From a virus: 64,000 nt of DNA. The notes beneath the pieces are model-generated. The model searched no databases, was not told the origin of the DNA, and worked only from the letters and a program-made list of their open reading frames with translations. Location: IMG/VR virus record IMGVR_UViG_3300023118_000001, positions 23,407-87,406 of that record. One strand, given 5' to 3'. The first letter of the stretch is position 1; each line of letters starts with the position of its first letter. The position numbers and the translations under genes are program-made. Of this stretch, positions 56,282-63,463 are shown piece after piece.

Positions 56282-57160
56282 TTACTTGAAGCGATAGGTG
56301 CCGCTGACCACGCCGCCAGTCACACTGGAGGAGGAAGTCAGGGCGGCGTTCAGGAAGACATTTTCAGAGACCGCGCCGCCGACACCAATGGCCAGGGCCT
56401 GAGCCCCGCCGATGGTTGCCGCCGATACCGCCGCTTGGAAGCCACATTCCTGGCCAGTGCAGAACTGTTGACCGGCGACCGCCAGTGCAGCGGCTGCCAT
56501 GTTCTTGGCTTCTTTGATGTCACGGCTGTTCTTGTTGATCTGCGATTGCTGGCTGTCAAGCCGGCCGCCCAGGCGCTGGTCCATGTCGGTGGCGTAGTTC
56601 TGCAGGTCTTGGATCTGCCCGTCCTGACGAATATTGGTCGTGGTCGAGGTGTTGATCTGCGTCTGCTGCGCCGCGTTGACGTCGTTGATGGTTGCGATAT
56701 CGCCGCGCACCGCCTTCACCGCACCGTTGGTTTCACGGATACCGGCTTCGGCGCCGTCGAGGCGCACCGCGTTGTTGATGGAGCGGTTATCGGTCACCGT
56801 GGCGCGCTGCTCAATGCCATCGGCTCGCACCGCACCGGCATCGGCCTTCTCGTTGGCGATTTGCGCCGCCTGCTGGGCCCCGGTAGCGGTTTGCTGCGCG
56901 GTGTTGGCTTTCTGGTCCACGGCCTTGATCTGGCCCTGCACCTGATTGTTCACACCGTTCTGCGTGTTGACGTTTTTGGTGATCTGCCCCTGCAGGTTCT
57001 TGTCGGCGTCGGCGCGGATACCGGCTTCGGCTTTCAGTTCGCCCTTGGTGGCGTGGTTTTTACCGTTGTCATCGTGATGACCCCAGCCCGTGGCCGAAGC
57101 CCCGCAGGAGACGAAGGCAGCGGCCATGGCCAAGGCCAGGAAGACGTTTTTCGATTGCAT
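56282..57160 (-). CDS. YadA-like trimeric autotransporter with signal peptide
   Basis: ATG 57160 has GGAG six bases upstream; in-frame upstream codons run through tandem repeats and are rejected. The 292 residues begin with a Sec-type signal peptide (MQSKNVFLALAMAAAFVS, likely cut near ASA-TG). Residues 30-210 form a long coiled-coil stalk rich in Ala, Asn, Gln and Asp. The last 70 residues match the YadA membrane anchor: AAAALAVAG, ATIGGAQALAIGVGG, SENVFLNAALTSSSS, GTYRF. The protein should trimerise as a 12-strand barrel in the outer membrane. It ends with Lys after the usual final Phe. It may block adsorption by other phages or change host adhesion. Confidence 0.86.
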   Translation of the reverse strand: MQSKNVFLALAMAAAFVSCGASATGWGHHDDNGKNHATKGELKAEAGIRADADKNLQGQITKNVNTQNGVNNQVQGQIKAVDQKANTAQQTATGAQQAAQIANEKADAGAVRADGIEQRATVTDNRSINNAVRLDGAEAGIRETNGAVKAVRGDIATINDVNAAQQTQINTSTTTNIRQDGQIQDLQNYATDMDQRLGGRLDSQQSQINKNSRDIKEAKNMAAAALAVAGQQFCTGQECGFQAAVSAATIGGAQALAIGVGGAVSENVFLNAALTSSSSVTGGVVSGTYRFK

Positions 57161-57192
57161 GTGTTGCTCCATAATGGTCAGGTTTTTGTTGA

Positions 57193-57224
57193 TACAGCGG
57201 GTGGTACAGCGGGTGGTACAGCGG
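57193..57224. repeat. 12-base tandem repeat in the YadA-like leader
   Basis: TACAGCGGGTGG occurs at 57193-57204 and 57205-57216 with a partial third copy (TACAGCGG) at 57217-57224. It fills most of the 64-base gap between the upstream stop and the YadA-like start, where regulatory sites would lie. The repeat count could vary by slippage. Confidence 0.7.
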
Positions 57225-57530
57225 TTATTCGGACTCACCGTCATGGGTGAGGCATTTGAGTTTGCTGATCTGATCGAGCAGCGTGTTCTGGCGGACCTGC
57301 GACTCGGCGCGGTCAGTCTGCAACGCCTCCTCGAGGACCTTGATCTTGACCGCGGTGATGTCGATGGTGTCGGGCACCTCGACCTCGACTTCGACTTCCT
57401 GTACCAGCGCTTCGCTGCGGTACTTGATGTCACCGGTGTCCGGGTTCCAGCGGCTCAGGGCATACTGCGGCTTGCCGTCGTGGGTCCGGGTGATGCCGAC
57501 GCACAGGTACATCTTGAATTTCTGTTTCAT
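57225..57530 (-). CDS. Hypothetical protein
   Basis: ATG 57530 follows AAGGA; 101 residues. MKQKFKMYLCVGITRTHDG suggests a beta start; YRSEALVQEVEVEVEVPD is a striking alternating Glu/Val strand; the C-terminal 40 residues are helical. No motif recognised. It ends directly at the tandem repeat. Confidence 0.66.
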   Translation of the reverse strand: MKQKFKMYLCVGITRTHDGKPQYALSRWNPDTGDIKYRSEALVQEVEVEVEVPDTIDITAVKIKVLEEALQTDRAESQVRQNTLLDQISKLKCLTHDGESE

Positions 57531-57545
57531 AGTCCGAAGTCCTTA

Positions 57546-57812
57546 TTACAGGTGGGGTTTTTCCTCACCGAGTTCGCTGGCGACCCCGGTGTGGATGCTG
57601 ATGGCGTGCCATTTTCCGGCTTGGTAGCGCCACATGGCCATGCTGCGCTGCACGGTGGGCGGCGACATGCCTGGCAGGTTGGGTGATTCGTGGAACAGGG
57701 TTACCCGGCCTTCACCGGCGGCTTCCACCGCGTCGATGCAGACCTGCACCGTGTCCTCGACCGTTTGGTAGCGGCCTTCTTGGTAGAAGGCCGCCTCGAA
57801 AATGCGTCCCAT
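57546..57812 (-). CDS. Hypothetical protein
   Basis: ATG 57812 follows AGGAG; 88 residues. Alpha start (GRIFEAAFYQEGRYQ, TVEDTVQVCIDAVEAA), a Pro-rich loop (HESPNLPGMSPPT), and a Trp-containing beta end. No family recognised; a compact alpha/beta protein. Confidence 0.66.
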   Translation of the reverse strand: MGRIFEAAFYQEGRYQTVEDTVQVCIDAVEAAGEGRVTLFHESPNLPGMSPPTVQRSMAMWRYQAGKWHAISIHTGVASELGEEKPHL

Positions 57813-57821
57813 GGTTCGCTC

Positions 57822-58292
57822 CTACAGGGTGCCGGCCAGTACCAGGCCGGCGTAGACGACTGGCTCGTTTTCCATGCCGTCTGCGATGGTTTTGAGTGCC
57901 TTGCCCAGGTGTTCGGCCAGCAGGAATTGCTGCCGGTACAGGGCATATTGCGGCGTCGGCCACATGGTCGACTGGCCTGTGCATTCGTGGCAGTTGTAGG
58001 TCAGCTGCTTGATGCCACTGCTGCTTGATGCACCTCCGGCGCCGCAGATAATGCAGCGGTACTGCTGGCCCTGATTGGGCCCGGCATAGTGCGACTGCCA
58101 CGTCACGTTGTCGTGACTGAACATCCCCTTCCACTCCGGCATTTCACCCTGCCGGGTTCGCTCCCACCGCTTGAGCAGGACCTCGGCGGCGGTTTCCGGC
58201 GAGGTGCCGAGGGCGTCGGCCAGTCCACCCAGGCTTGTGCGGATCTCGTCTGCGAGCCGCTTGACCTGAGCCTTGCGTTCTTCGTCGTTCAT
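57822..58292 (-). CDS. Hypothetical zinc-ribbon protein
   Basis: ATG 58292 overlaps the upstream stop (ATGA), so earlier in-frame codons are rejected; 156 residues. The N-terminal 60 residues are helical and charged (NDEERKAQVKRLADEI). The centre carries QYRCIICGAGGAS and TYNCHECTGQST, a CxxC...CxxC ribbon with an 18-residue loop. The C-terminal 40 residues are a hydrophobic helix pair. A DNA- or RNA-polymerase-binding role is possible. Confidence 0.7.
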   Translation of the reverse strand: MNDEERKAQVKRLADEIRTSLGGLADALGTSPETAAEVLLKRWERTRQGEMPEWKGMFSHDNVTWQSHYAGPNQGQQYRCIICGAGGASSSSGIKQLTYNCHECTGQSTMWPTPQYALYRQQFLLAEHLGKALKTIADGMENEPVVYAGLVLAGTL

Positions 58293-58483
58293 CGAACCAT
58301 CCTCCCGTGACTGATCACCTGCCACGTTTGATCGAACGGCGCCGTGGCCACCACTTCGTGGCTGACCGGGCCGCAGATATTTTCAATCAGGTCGCTGATG
58401 GTCTTGGTGAGCGCAGAGGCCTGGTCCTTGTCGAGCACGGCCTTGATCTCCACCGAGACGGTGGTGCGCACTTCATTGCTCAT
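58289..58483 (-). CDS. Small hypothetical protein
   Basis: This is a 64-residue protein, ATGA-coupled on both sides. Beta-alpha-beta text (NEVRTTVSVEIKAVLDKD, ALTKTISDLIENICG, then TWQVISHG). Reads like a small ferredoxin-like fold. No function can be given. Confidence 0.65.
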   Translation of the reverse strand: MSNEVRTTVSVEIKAVLDKDQASALTKTISDLIENICGPVSHEVVATAPFDQTWQVISHGRMVR

Positions 58484-58716
58484 GCGCCCTCCTTAATCTC
58501 GCCAACCAGCGTGGAATCGACGAAGTTCAAGCGGTCGTCGATACCGCACTCAGGTGTTTCGTAGCCCGCCTCGGCGATCGCAAATTTTTCTGCGGCGCCG
58601 TGGTCCCAGGCCCGCACCGGCCACATCGTGGGGCAGGAATGCAGGGCGCCATCGACGACCACCACGAACAGCTGTGGGCCTTCGCCGAGGGTCGGTACAA
58701 GTTTGATTTTGGTCAT
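58480..58716 (-). CDS. Small hypothetical protein
   Basis: This is a 78-residue protein, ATGA-coupled to the LytTR-type gene. Opening TKIKLVPTLGEGPQLFVVVVDG, then SCPTMWPVRAW and an acidic helical end. No motif recognised; tight coupling to the regulator gene upstream is its only contextual clue. Confidence 0.65.
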   Translation of the reverse strand: MTKIKLVPTLGEGPQLFVVVVDGALHSCPTMWPVRAWDHGAAEKFAIAEAGYETPECGIDDRLNFVDSTLVGEIKEGA

Positions 58717-59108
58717 GCGACCTCCTTGAGCAGCGCCTTTACCTTGCGTGTTAGGCGGCGGCTCACCGGGATTTTATGGGCGAGCAGGCCCATCCGATCG
58801 CCGTAGCGGACGTTGGTCAGGATCTCGATGACCCACGTCGATCCCTCTCGCCAGTGGCTCAGGCCAGGCAGCAAGTCGTTGGGCACCAGATAGCTGCGGT
58901 GCACCATGGTCACCTTGCCGGCCAGCGTGGCCTCGATTTCATGCAGCGGGACATTGAGGACGAACGAGCCGGAGGTTTTGGTATAGGCCACCACCGCCTT
59001 GTGCTCGGCTTGAAAGAACGCGATGTTCTCGATCGGCGTTCGGATGAACACGCCGAGGCGGTAGGCCTCGACGTGCTCGGTGGTTACTGCGTCGGGGTTG
59101 CGCTTCAT
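58713..59108 (-). CDS. LytTR-type DNA-binding protein
   Basis: This is a 131-residue protein, ATGA-coupled to the upstream gene. From residue 25: IENIAFFQAEHKAVVAYTKTSG, VPLHEIEATL, VTMVHRSYLVPNDLL, and KIPVSRRLTRKVKALL. This is the LytTR beta-fold order, including the strongly conserved HRSYLV and PVSRR. LytTR domains bind direct repeats at promoters, usually as the output part of response regulators; here there is no receiver domain, only 24 preceding residues. It is a likely phage transcription regulator for phage or host genes. Confidence 0.85.
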   Translation of the reverse strand: MKRNPDAVTTEHVEAYRLGVFIRTPIENIAFFQAEHKAVVAYTKTSGSFVLNVPLHEIEATLAGKVTMVHRSYLVPNDLLPGLSHWREGSTWVIEILTNVRYGDRMGLLAHKIPVSRRLTRKVKALLKEVA

Positions 59109-59302
59109 TGGTCAGCCCATCCTGTCAGTGTGTAGGTGTCGGTCCAGTCCTTTTCGCACCCGTTGCAGCCGACTTTCTGGAAGGCCTTGCCTTGGTCGAT
59201 GATGACGGGGCCACCTTCGATGTCCGTGTCACCGCAGAAGGGGCAGACGTTGCCACCCTTGGCGACATATTCCTCGCTGGTTAGCAGGTTACCTTGACTC
59301 AT
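59105..59302 (-). CDS. Small zinc-ribbon protein
   Basis: This is a 65-residue protein. GGNVCPFCGDTDIEGG and VGCNGCEKDWTDTYTL give CxxC...CxxC with a 24-residue loop, a classic small zinc ribbon followed by a Trp/Tyr-rich end. Such proteins are frequent in phage accessory regions and often named only by this motif. Follows the upstream gene by three bases. Confidence 0.75.
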   Translation of the reverse strand: MSQGNLLTSEEYVAKGGNVCPFCGDTDIEGGPVIIDQGKAFQKVGCNGCEKDWTDTYTLTGWADQ

Positions 59303-59305
59303 TGC

Positions 59306-59593
59306 TTACTCCTTGAGCAGTGCGTCTAGGCACTGCATCAGCTGCTTGTGGTACTTCTGTGTGGGCGGCACGCAGTGGTCGTCCAGCAACTCCGGTGCCC
59401 GCTGGTCCTCGCACATCCACCACAGTGGCTTGGGGTTGGTCCAGAGGTGATGCACCAGGTCGCCGTGCAGCCTGCCCACCCAATCCTCCAGCACCGGGCT
59501 GGCCCAAACGATCACACCGTTCAAGGTGTACCAGTGGGAGGCTTGAGGCGGACCTTGCTTGCCCTTGCGCCAGTAGACTTGGTAGTGGGCCAT
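59306..59593 (-). CDS. Hypothetical protein
   Basis: This is a 95-residue protein starting two bases after the upstream stop. Rich in Trp and His (MAHYQVYWRKGKQGP, ASHWYTLNGVIVWAS, HHLWTNPKPLWWMC), ending in a helical KQLMQCLDALLKE. The aromatic density suggests a ligand- or protein-binding surface. No family recognised. Confidence 0.66.
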   Translation of the reverse strand: MAHYQVYWRKGKQGPPQASHWYTLNGVIVWASPVLEDWVGRLHGDLVHHLWTNPKPLWWMCEDQRAPELLDDHCVPPTQKYHKQLMQCLDALLKE

Positions 59594-59595
59594 GG

Positions 59596-59817
59596 CTACA
59601 CCTTGGCGTTGTAGGCTTCGACGATGGCGTCTGCTGCCCAGCGGTGTTTGTCGTACTCGGCCTGCACCTCGCCGATGAACACTGGCGCCACCTCACCCAG
59701 GCACAGGTCGAATTCAGAGTCTTCGCTGCCCTCCAACTTGAAGGTGAACCCGTACTCGATGCAGCCGCTGGCACGGGAAGACGCGTAAGTTTCGTGGTGC
59801 ATCCTCAGGAGGTCCAT
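59596..59817 (-). CDS. Small hypothetical protein
   Basis: ATG 59817 overlaps the upstream stop (TAATG); 73 residues. MDLLRMHHETYASSRASGC, an acidic strand (LEGSEDSEFDLCLGEV) and a C-terminal helix (EYDKHRWAADAIVEAY). Function unknown. Confidence 0.65.
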   Translation of the reverse strand: MDLLRMHHETYASSRASGCIEYGFTFKLEGSEDSEFDLCLGEVAPVFIGEVQAEYDKHRWAADAIVEAYNAKV

Positions 59818-60080
59818 TAGATGAACCCCTTGAAATCCACGTCGATACGCAGTGGCCGGGACTCGTAGAAGAACGTGCCGTTGCAGTAAGGGCACGTCGC
59901 CAGGCTGTCCCACATCTCACCGCTGCCCTTGGCCGGGCGGGCAATCTTCAGCTGGTGATCACAGTCCTCGTTGGGGCAGTCGATCTCGTGGTGGGCCTTG
60001 GTGTTGCAGCGCTGCCAGTAAGCCTCGTAGCGCTTGATGGATTCGGCCTTGTCGGCCGGTTTGCGCAGGTCGTTGTTCAT
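59817..60080 (-). CDS. Small zinc-finger protein
   Basis: ATG 60080 overlaps the upstream stop by four bases; 87 residues. A charged helix (ADKAESIKRYEAYWQRC), then IDCPNEDCDHQLKI and LATCPYCNGTFF, giving Cx4C and CxxC pairs typical of a zinc ribbon, then a beta end (PLRIDVDFKGFI). Likely nucleic-acid or protein binding. Confidence 0.7.
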   Translation of the reverse strand: MNNDLRKPADKAESIKRYEAYWQRCNTKAHHEIDCPNEDCDHQLKIARPAKGSGEMWDSLATCPYCNGTFFYESRPLRIDVDFKGFI

Positions 60081-60265
60081 TCGACCTCCTCGGCGTAGTC
60101 CGCCTCGACCTGGGTTACGGTGTCCCCGTCCACTTCCCAATAGCTGGCCGCGCTTGGGGCGTTCTTCACCGCCAGTTCCATGGCCTCGTCTTCGTCAGCC
60201 GCCTCGACCTCGAGGCTGTAACGCAGATCGATCCGTGCGTTCATTTCTACCTTGTATTTAGGCAT
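60077..60265 (-). CDS. Small acidic protein
   Basis: ATG 60265 two bases after the upstream stop; 62 residues. MPKYKVEMNARIDLRYSLEV is a clean beta-strand start, then DEDEAMELAVKNAP helix, then an acidic end (EADYAEEVE). This alternation recalls small phage proteins that bind host enzymes. Nothing specific recognised. Confidence 0.65.
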   Translation of the reverse strand: MPKYKVEMNARIDLRYSLEVEAADEDEAMELAVKNAPSAASYWEVDGDTVTQVEADYAEEVE

Positions 60266-60266
60266 G

Positions 60267-60371
60267 TCAGCGATACCCGTCCAGACCATCGTTGTGAGGG
60301 CAGGTCCCGACCGGGACCTGAGCGTTTGCCGGAGGCTCTTGGCGGGCCGGGCGGTTATAGGGGTTGTTCAC
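60267..60371 (-). CDS. Very small Pro-rich protein (34 residues)
   Basis: GTG 60371 has AAGGAGG four bases upstream and overlaps the previous stop (GTGA); TGA ends at 60267. The peptide is Asn/Pro/Arg-rich (NNPYNRPARQEPPANAQ) and ends GTCPHNDGLDGYR. The exact coupling and strong ribosome site are the case for expression. Confidence 0.58.
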   Translation of the reverse strand: MNNPYNRPARQEPPANAQVPVGTCPHNDGLDGYR

Positions 60372-60703
60372 GATGCCTCCTTGACGATCTTGCGAAGCGC
60401 GGCGTGGAAGTGAGCCAAGTCCAGCATATCCTCGGCGTGATCGTTGCCACCCATCCAGTTCCACTTGCCGCTGTAGATGTTCAGGCGATCACCCAGGCCC
60501 AGCTTGCGGGCTTCGACATGATCGAAGAAGCGGGTGCAGATGCAGCAGTCGTCACCGATGCTGATCCACAGGGCTCGGCCCTTGGTGTTGATGGTGTGGC
60601 TGTAACTGGTGACGTTGTTTTCCAGCGGCACCGCGCCGAGGTCAGTGATGATCTTCAGCGCGGCGGCCTGGTAGGCGGCGATTTCCTTTTTAGTTCGGTT
60701 CAT
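60368..60703 (-). CDS. Hypothetical protein
   Basis: ATG 60703 follows AAGGG at eight bases and lies 14 bases inside the upstream gene; 111 residues. Opening MNRTKKEIAAYQAAALKII, a beta middle with WISIGDDCCICTRFF (a Cys cluster), and a His/Asp-rich helical end (GNDHAEDMLDLAHFHAAL). The Cys/His content could bind metal. No family recognised. Confidence 0.67.
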   Translation of the reverse strand: MNRTKKEIAAYQAAALKIITDLGAVPLENNVTSYSHTINTKGRALWISIGDDCCICTRFFDHVEARKLGLGDRLNIYSGKWNWMGGNDHAEDMLDLAHFHAALRKIVKEAS

Positions 60704-61637
60704 CAGGCTTGCCCTTGTTGTTCCCCTTCCACACCTTGAAGTCGACCTTGTCGGTGCGGGTCGTGGTGAATGTGTAGGTGGTCTCGCCAACGTCGCTGAG
60801 CAGCTCAAGCCACACGTATTCGTCACGGTAGGCGAGGACTTGGCACAGGTGGGGCGCTGTGCTGTGGAAGCCCCATATGGTGTTGTGCGGCGTGACCCAG
60901 CAAGTGGTGCCTACCGGTGGGTTGCCGGTGCCGTCCCACACTTTGGTGAGGATCTCGATCTTCTCCTCAGGCTTGAGCAGCCCGCCCACGAACTGGGCGG
61001 TCACCTTCTCAGGCTCGGCGTAGGCCAGGCAGACGCTGGTCAGCGTCTGCTCACTGATACCTTTGTCCAGTGCGTGCTTCCAGGCCGACTTGACGGCCGT
61101 CTCCAGCGACCCGGTGCCCTTCACACCCTCAGTCATGCAGCGCCAGCCCACGGCGGCTGTAAAAGCGAACGTGTAACCGGCGCTTTCCAGCGTGTTTTTC
61201 ATCGCGTCGATGGGTAAAGGCTCGACACTTAACGAGACATACGTCTCCTGCATCTTGCGCACGTCGATGGTCAGGCCGGCGCTGATCATCTTGCTGATCA
61301 TCTGCTCCAGCTGTGACTGCGCCGCTCGATACTCGCGGCCCTCAAGCCCCTTGAGGATGTTCTGCTCGCTGGGATTGAGTTTGCGCTGCTGGCGCTGCGC
61401 CTCGTCCAGCTGCACCCGCTTCAGCGTCCCATCCCACTCGCGGATCGCATCACGCCAGGCAGCCTCCTGAGAAGGCTGCAAGGCACTCACCCGGTTGCCA
61501 CGCATGTAACGCCAGTAGCAGATCCCGTAGGACTTGCCCGAGCTGTTCATGCCGTTGATACCAGTGCCCACCACCTCGAAGCCGATCTGTTGCAGCTCCT
61601 CGACGCGGGCCTGTTCTTGTTCGGTTAGTTTGGCCAT
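60690..61637 (-). CDS. Hypothetical protein
   Basis: ATG 61637 follows AAGGA; 315 residues. A helical, Gln/Glu-rich N-terminal half (QARVEELQQIGFEVVG, EAQRQQRKLNPSEQNI, LEQMISKMISAG), a DUF-like middle with FAFTAAVGWRCMTEG, and a beta C-terminus (EYVWLELLSDVGETTYTF). No catalytic motif found. Second gene from the right in the minus-strand block after the 62171 and 61641 genes, so probably early expressed. Confidence 0.7.
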   Translation of the reverse strand: MAKLTEQEQARVEELQQIGFEVVGTGINGMNSSGKSYGICYWRYMRGNRVSALQPSQEAAWRDAIREWDGTLKRVQLDEAQRQQRKLNPSEQNILKGLEGREYRAAQSQLEQMISKMISAGLTIDVRKMQETYVSLSVEPLPIDAMKNTLESAGYTFAFTAAVGWRCMTEGVKGTGSLETAVKSAWKHALDKGISEQTLTSVCLAYAEPEKVTAQFVGGLLKPEEKIEILTKVWDGTGNPPVGTTCWVTPHNTIWGFHSTAPHLCQVLAYRDEYVWLELLSDVGETTYTFTTTRTDKVDFKVWKGNNKGKPDEPN

Positions 61638-61640
61638 TTC

Positions 61641-62114
61641 TTAGTCCTTTTCTGGTTGTAACTCGTTGTTCTTCTGTGAGATTTGAGGGAAAACCTTTCT
61701 CACAGGCTCCTTTAAAGCCTTCACTTTGTCGGTGTGCCCGTCCATCTTCAGAACCTGCCAGCGAATCCATCTGTAGGCCTCGACATGGTCAGCGAACCGC
61801 TTGTAAATGATGCTCACCGCCGTGTGCCCAGGCTCCCATCGGCCGCGCAACGTCTTCATCTCCAGCCCCAGGAACGCGGCGATTGCCGCCTCCCCCACAT
61901 ACACCTCGCCGTCTGCGGCGGTGAACTGCATGTAGCCGCGCTGGTGGTTCCAGATGAACCCGTAAGCATTGAACCGGGCGTCATAACAGGCCACGTCCCG
62001 AAAGAGTGAATACAGCAGATCACGACCGTGCAGTGCGCCTTTGCGGTCATGAACTTCGCCCATCAGGCAGTCGATCATCTCCCAGTGGGGGCGGATCAGC
62101 GGTTGGTTTTTCAT
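61641..62114 (-). CDS. Hypothetical protein
   Basis: ATG 62114 with AAGG eight bases upstream is preferred over ATG 62141; 157 residues. Alpha/beta start (PLIRPHWEMIDCLMGE), a RDLLYSLFRDVACYDARFNAYGF segment with many aromatics, YMQFTAADGEVYVGE, then a basic helix region (LRGRWEPGHTAVSIIYKRF) that could bind DNA. No named domain. Confidence 0.68.
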   Translation of the reverse strand: MKNQPLIRPHWEMIDCLMGEVHDRKGALHGRDLLYSLFRDVACYDARFNAYGFIWNHQRGYMQFTAADGEVYVGEAAIAAFLGLEMKTLRGRWEPGHTAVSIIYKRFADHVEAYRWIRWQVLKMDGHTDKVKALKEPVRKVFPQISQKNNELQPEKD

Positions 62115-62170
62115 GATAACGACCTTGGGAACCTCACCCATTTGTGAGGATAGAGTGTCGGACCTAAGCC

Positions 62171-63463
62171 TTATTTGTCGCTACTTAGCGAGAGAGGCTT
62201 GTACTTGTAGACGGGGAGTCCGTCCCCGGTTGTGCGCAGGACATACAGCTGACTCTTGCTGAGCGTGGTGCTCCAGAGAGGCCAGGCAGTCGACTTCAGG
62301 CGCCTTGCCCGACGGGTGTCCCGCTCCTTAATACGCAGGGATAAAGCATCACCGCGCAGCTCAGACTCACATTTGAACTGAGCCTGCATCTCGATCATGT
62401 CGATCGCCCGGTCAACCTCGTCTGCCTTAATGAACGTCTCACCGCGCCGCTCGGCGTCCTGCACTGCAAAGCTAGTCCAGTTTGCGATGGATATCCCGGT
62501 TAGTAGCGAGATTCCGACCAGCGCTTCAGCGCTCATTTTGTCGTTGTAGGAGATGCGCTGGATGATCTTTCGAGCCATCAGGACCTCACCGTCAGCCACC
62601 GCGTCATCCGGCCGGCCACTAATGTCCAGCTTTTCCCACTCCTGCTCGAACACTTTACGAACCGCACGCCAGTAGTTGACGTCGTTCAGGTTGATCGGGT
62701 GGCGTCCAACCGCAGCGAGTTCGGTCATCTCGCCACCTTGCGGGTCCATCAGCAGCTCGGCTTCAGCGATCACCTTGTCCTTCCACGACAGCAGCAGGCG
62801 GTGCAGCGAGTCGCCGTAAGCGCCGTCCTTGATTAGGAGTTTGGCGTAGCTGCCCCCGCGCGGCAGGTTCAGCAGGAAGTCCTGACGCTGGCTGAGGTGG
62901 TTGAACTTGCGAGTGGTCCTGAGCAGAGTCGGGTCCTCGTGGCGAATGCCAGGCCCGAAGCCCACGTTTGACAGCGCCTTCTGCAGGGTCAGCGCCTTGG
63001 GCGGATCGGGGAAGAACTCCATGACCTCGAGCGCCCTGTAGCACAACTCCTCCACCGCCTTGGTGGTGACGCCGCCCAACAGGTAAGGGACCAGGCAGGG
63101 GCTGACCGGGCCATAGGTGGCCAGATCCTGCCGAGGGCCCAGCGCGCCCTTTATCAGCTGCTCGCAGTAGATGCCCAGCACCCTGTCGCTGTAGCGCACC
63201 GGGCCAATAAGACTGCGGTAGACCTCAGGCGAGTTCTGCGTGGTGGCTTGGAGCAGGCCGTTGGCGAAGTAGTTGGCGGCGGTGATCATCTCGGCGCTGT
63301 CGCTGTCTAGGCGAGTGCCGGTGATTCGAAGGCTGGCTTGAACGTCGCCCAGCGGGGTATAGCAGGCCAGTCCGTTGGTGCGCTTACGCTTGACGGAGCG
63401 GTCTACGCCGCGGGGTTTGGTCAGTTCGGCCACCTGATAGGGGGTCAGCTTTTTAAACTGCAC
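62171..63463 (-). CDS. Unknown 430-residue protein, first gene of the leftward block
   Basis: GTG 63463 has AAAAGGAG eight bases upstream and is preferred over the in-frame ATG 63529. The product begins MQFKKLTPYQVAELTKPRG and is mainly helical and basic, with LNLPRGGSYAKLL, then KIIQRISYNDKMSAEALVGISLLTGI (a weak hydrophobic helix) and an Arg-rich end (KERDTRRARRLKST). No polymerase, nuclease or DNA-binding signature is recognised. Being first after the non-coding region, it is probably expressed early. Confidence 0.72.
   Translation of the reverse strand: MQFKKLTPYQVAELTKPRGVDRSVKRKRTNGLACYTPLGDVQASLRITGTRLDSDSAEMITAANYFANGLLQATTQNSPEVYRSLIGPVRYSDRVLGIYCEQLIKGALGPRQDLATYGPVSPCLVPYLLGGVTTKAVEELCYRALEVMEFFPDPPKALTLQKALSNVGFGPGIRHEDPTLLRTTRKFNHLSQRQDFLLNLPRGGSYAKLLIKDGAYGDSLHRLLLSWKDKVIAEAELLMDPQGGEMTELAAVGRHPINLNDVNYWRAVRKVFEQEWEKLDISGRPDDAVADGEVLMARKIIQRISYNDKMSAEALVGISLLTGISIANWTSFAVQDAERRGETFIKADEVDRAIDMIEMQAQFKCESELRGDALSLRIKERDTRRARRLKSTAWPLWSTTLSKSQLYVLRTTGDGLPVYKYKPLSLSSDK
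62178..62191 (-). repeat. TCGCTA-CT-TAGCGA inverted repeat near a gene end
   Basis: A third member of the TCGCTAnnTAGCGA group, five codons before the stop of the gene at 62171-63463. The other two (20334, 24101) contain the stop codon itself. Confidence 0.45.
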
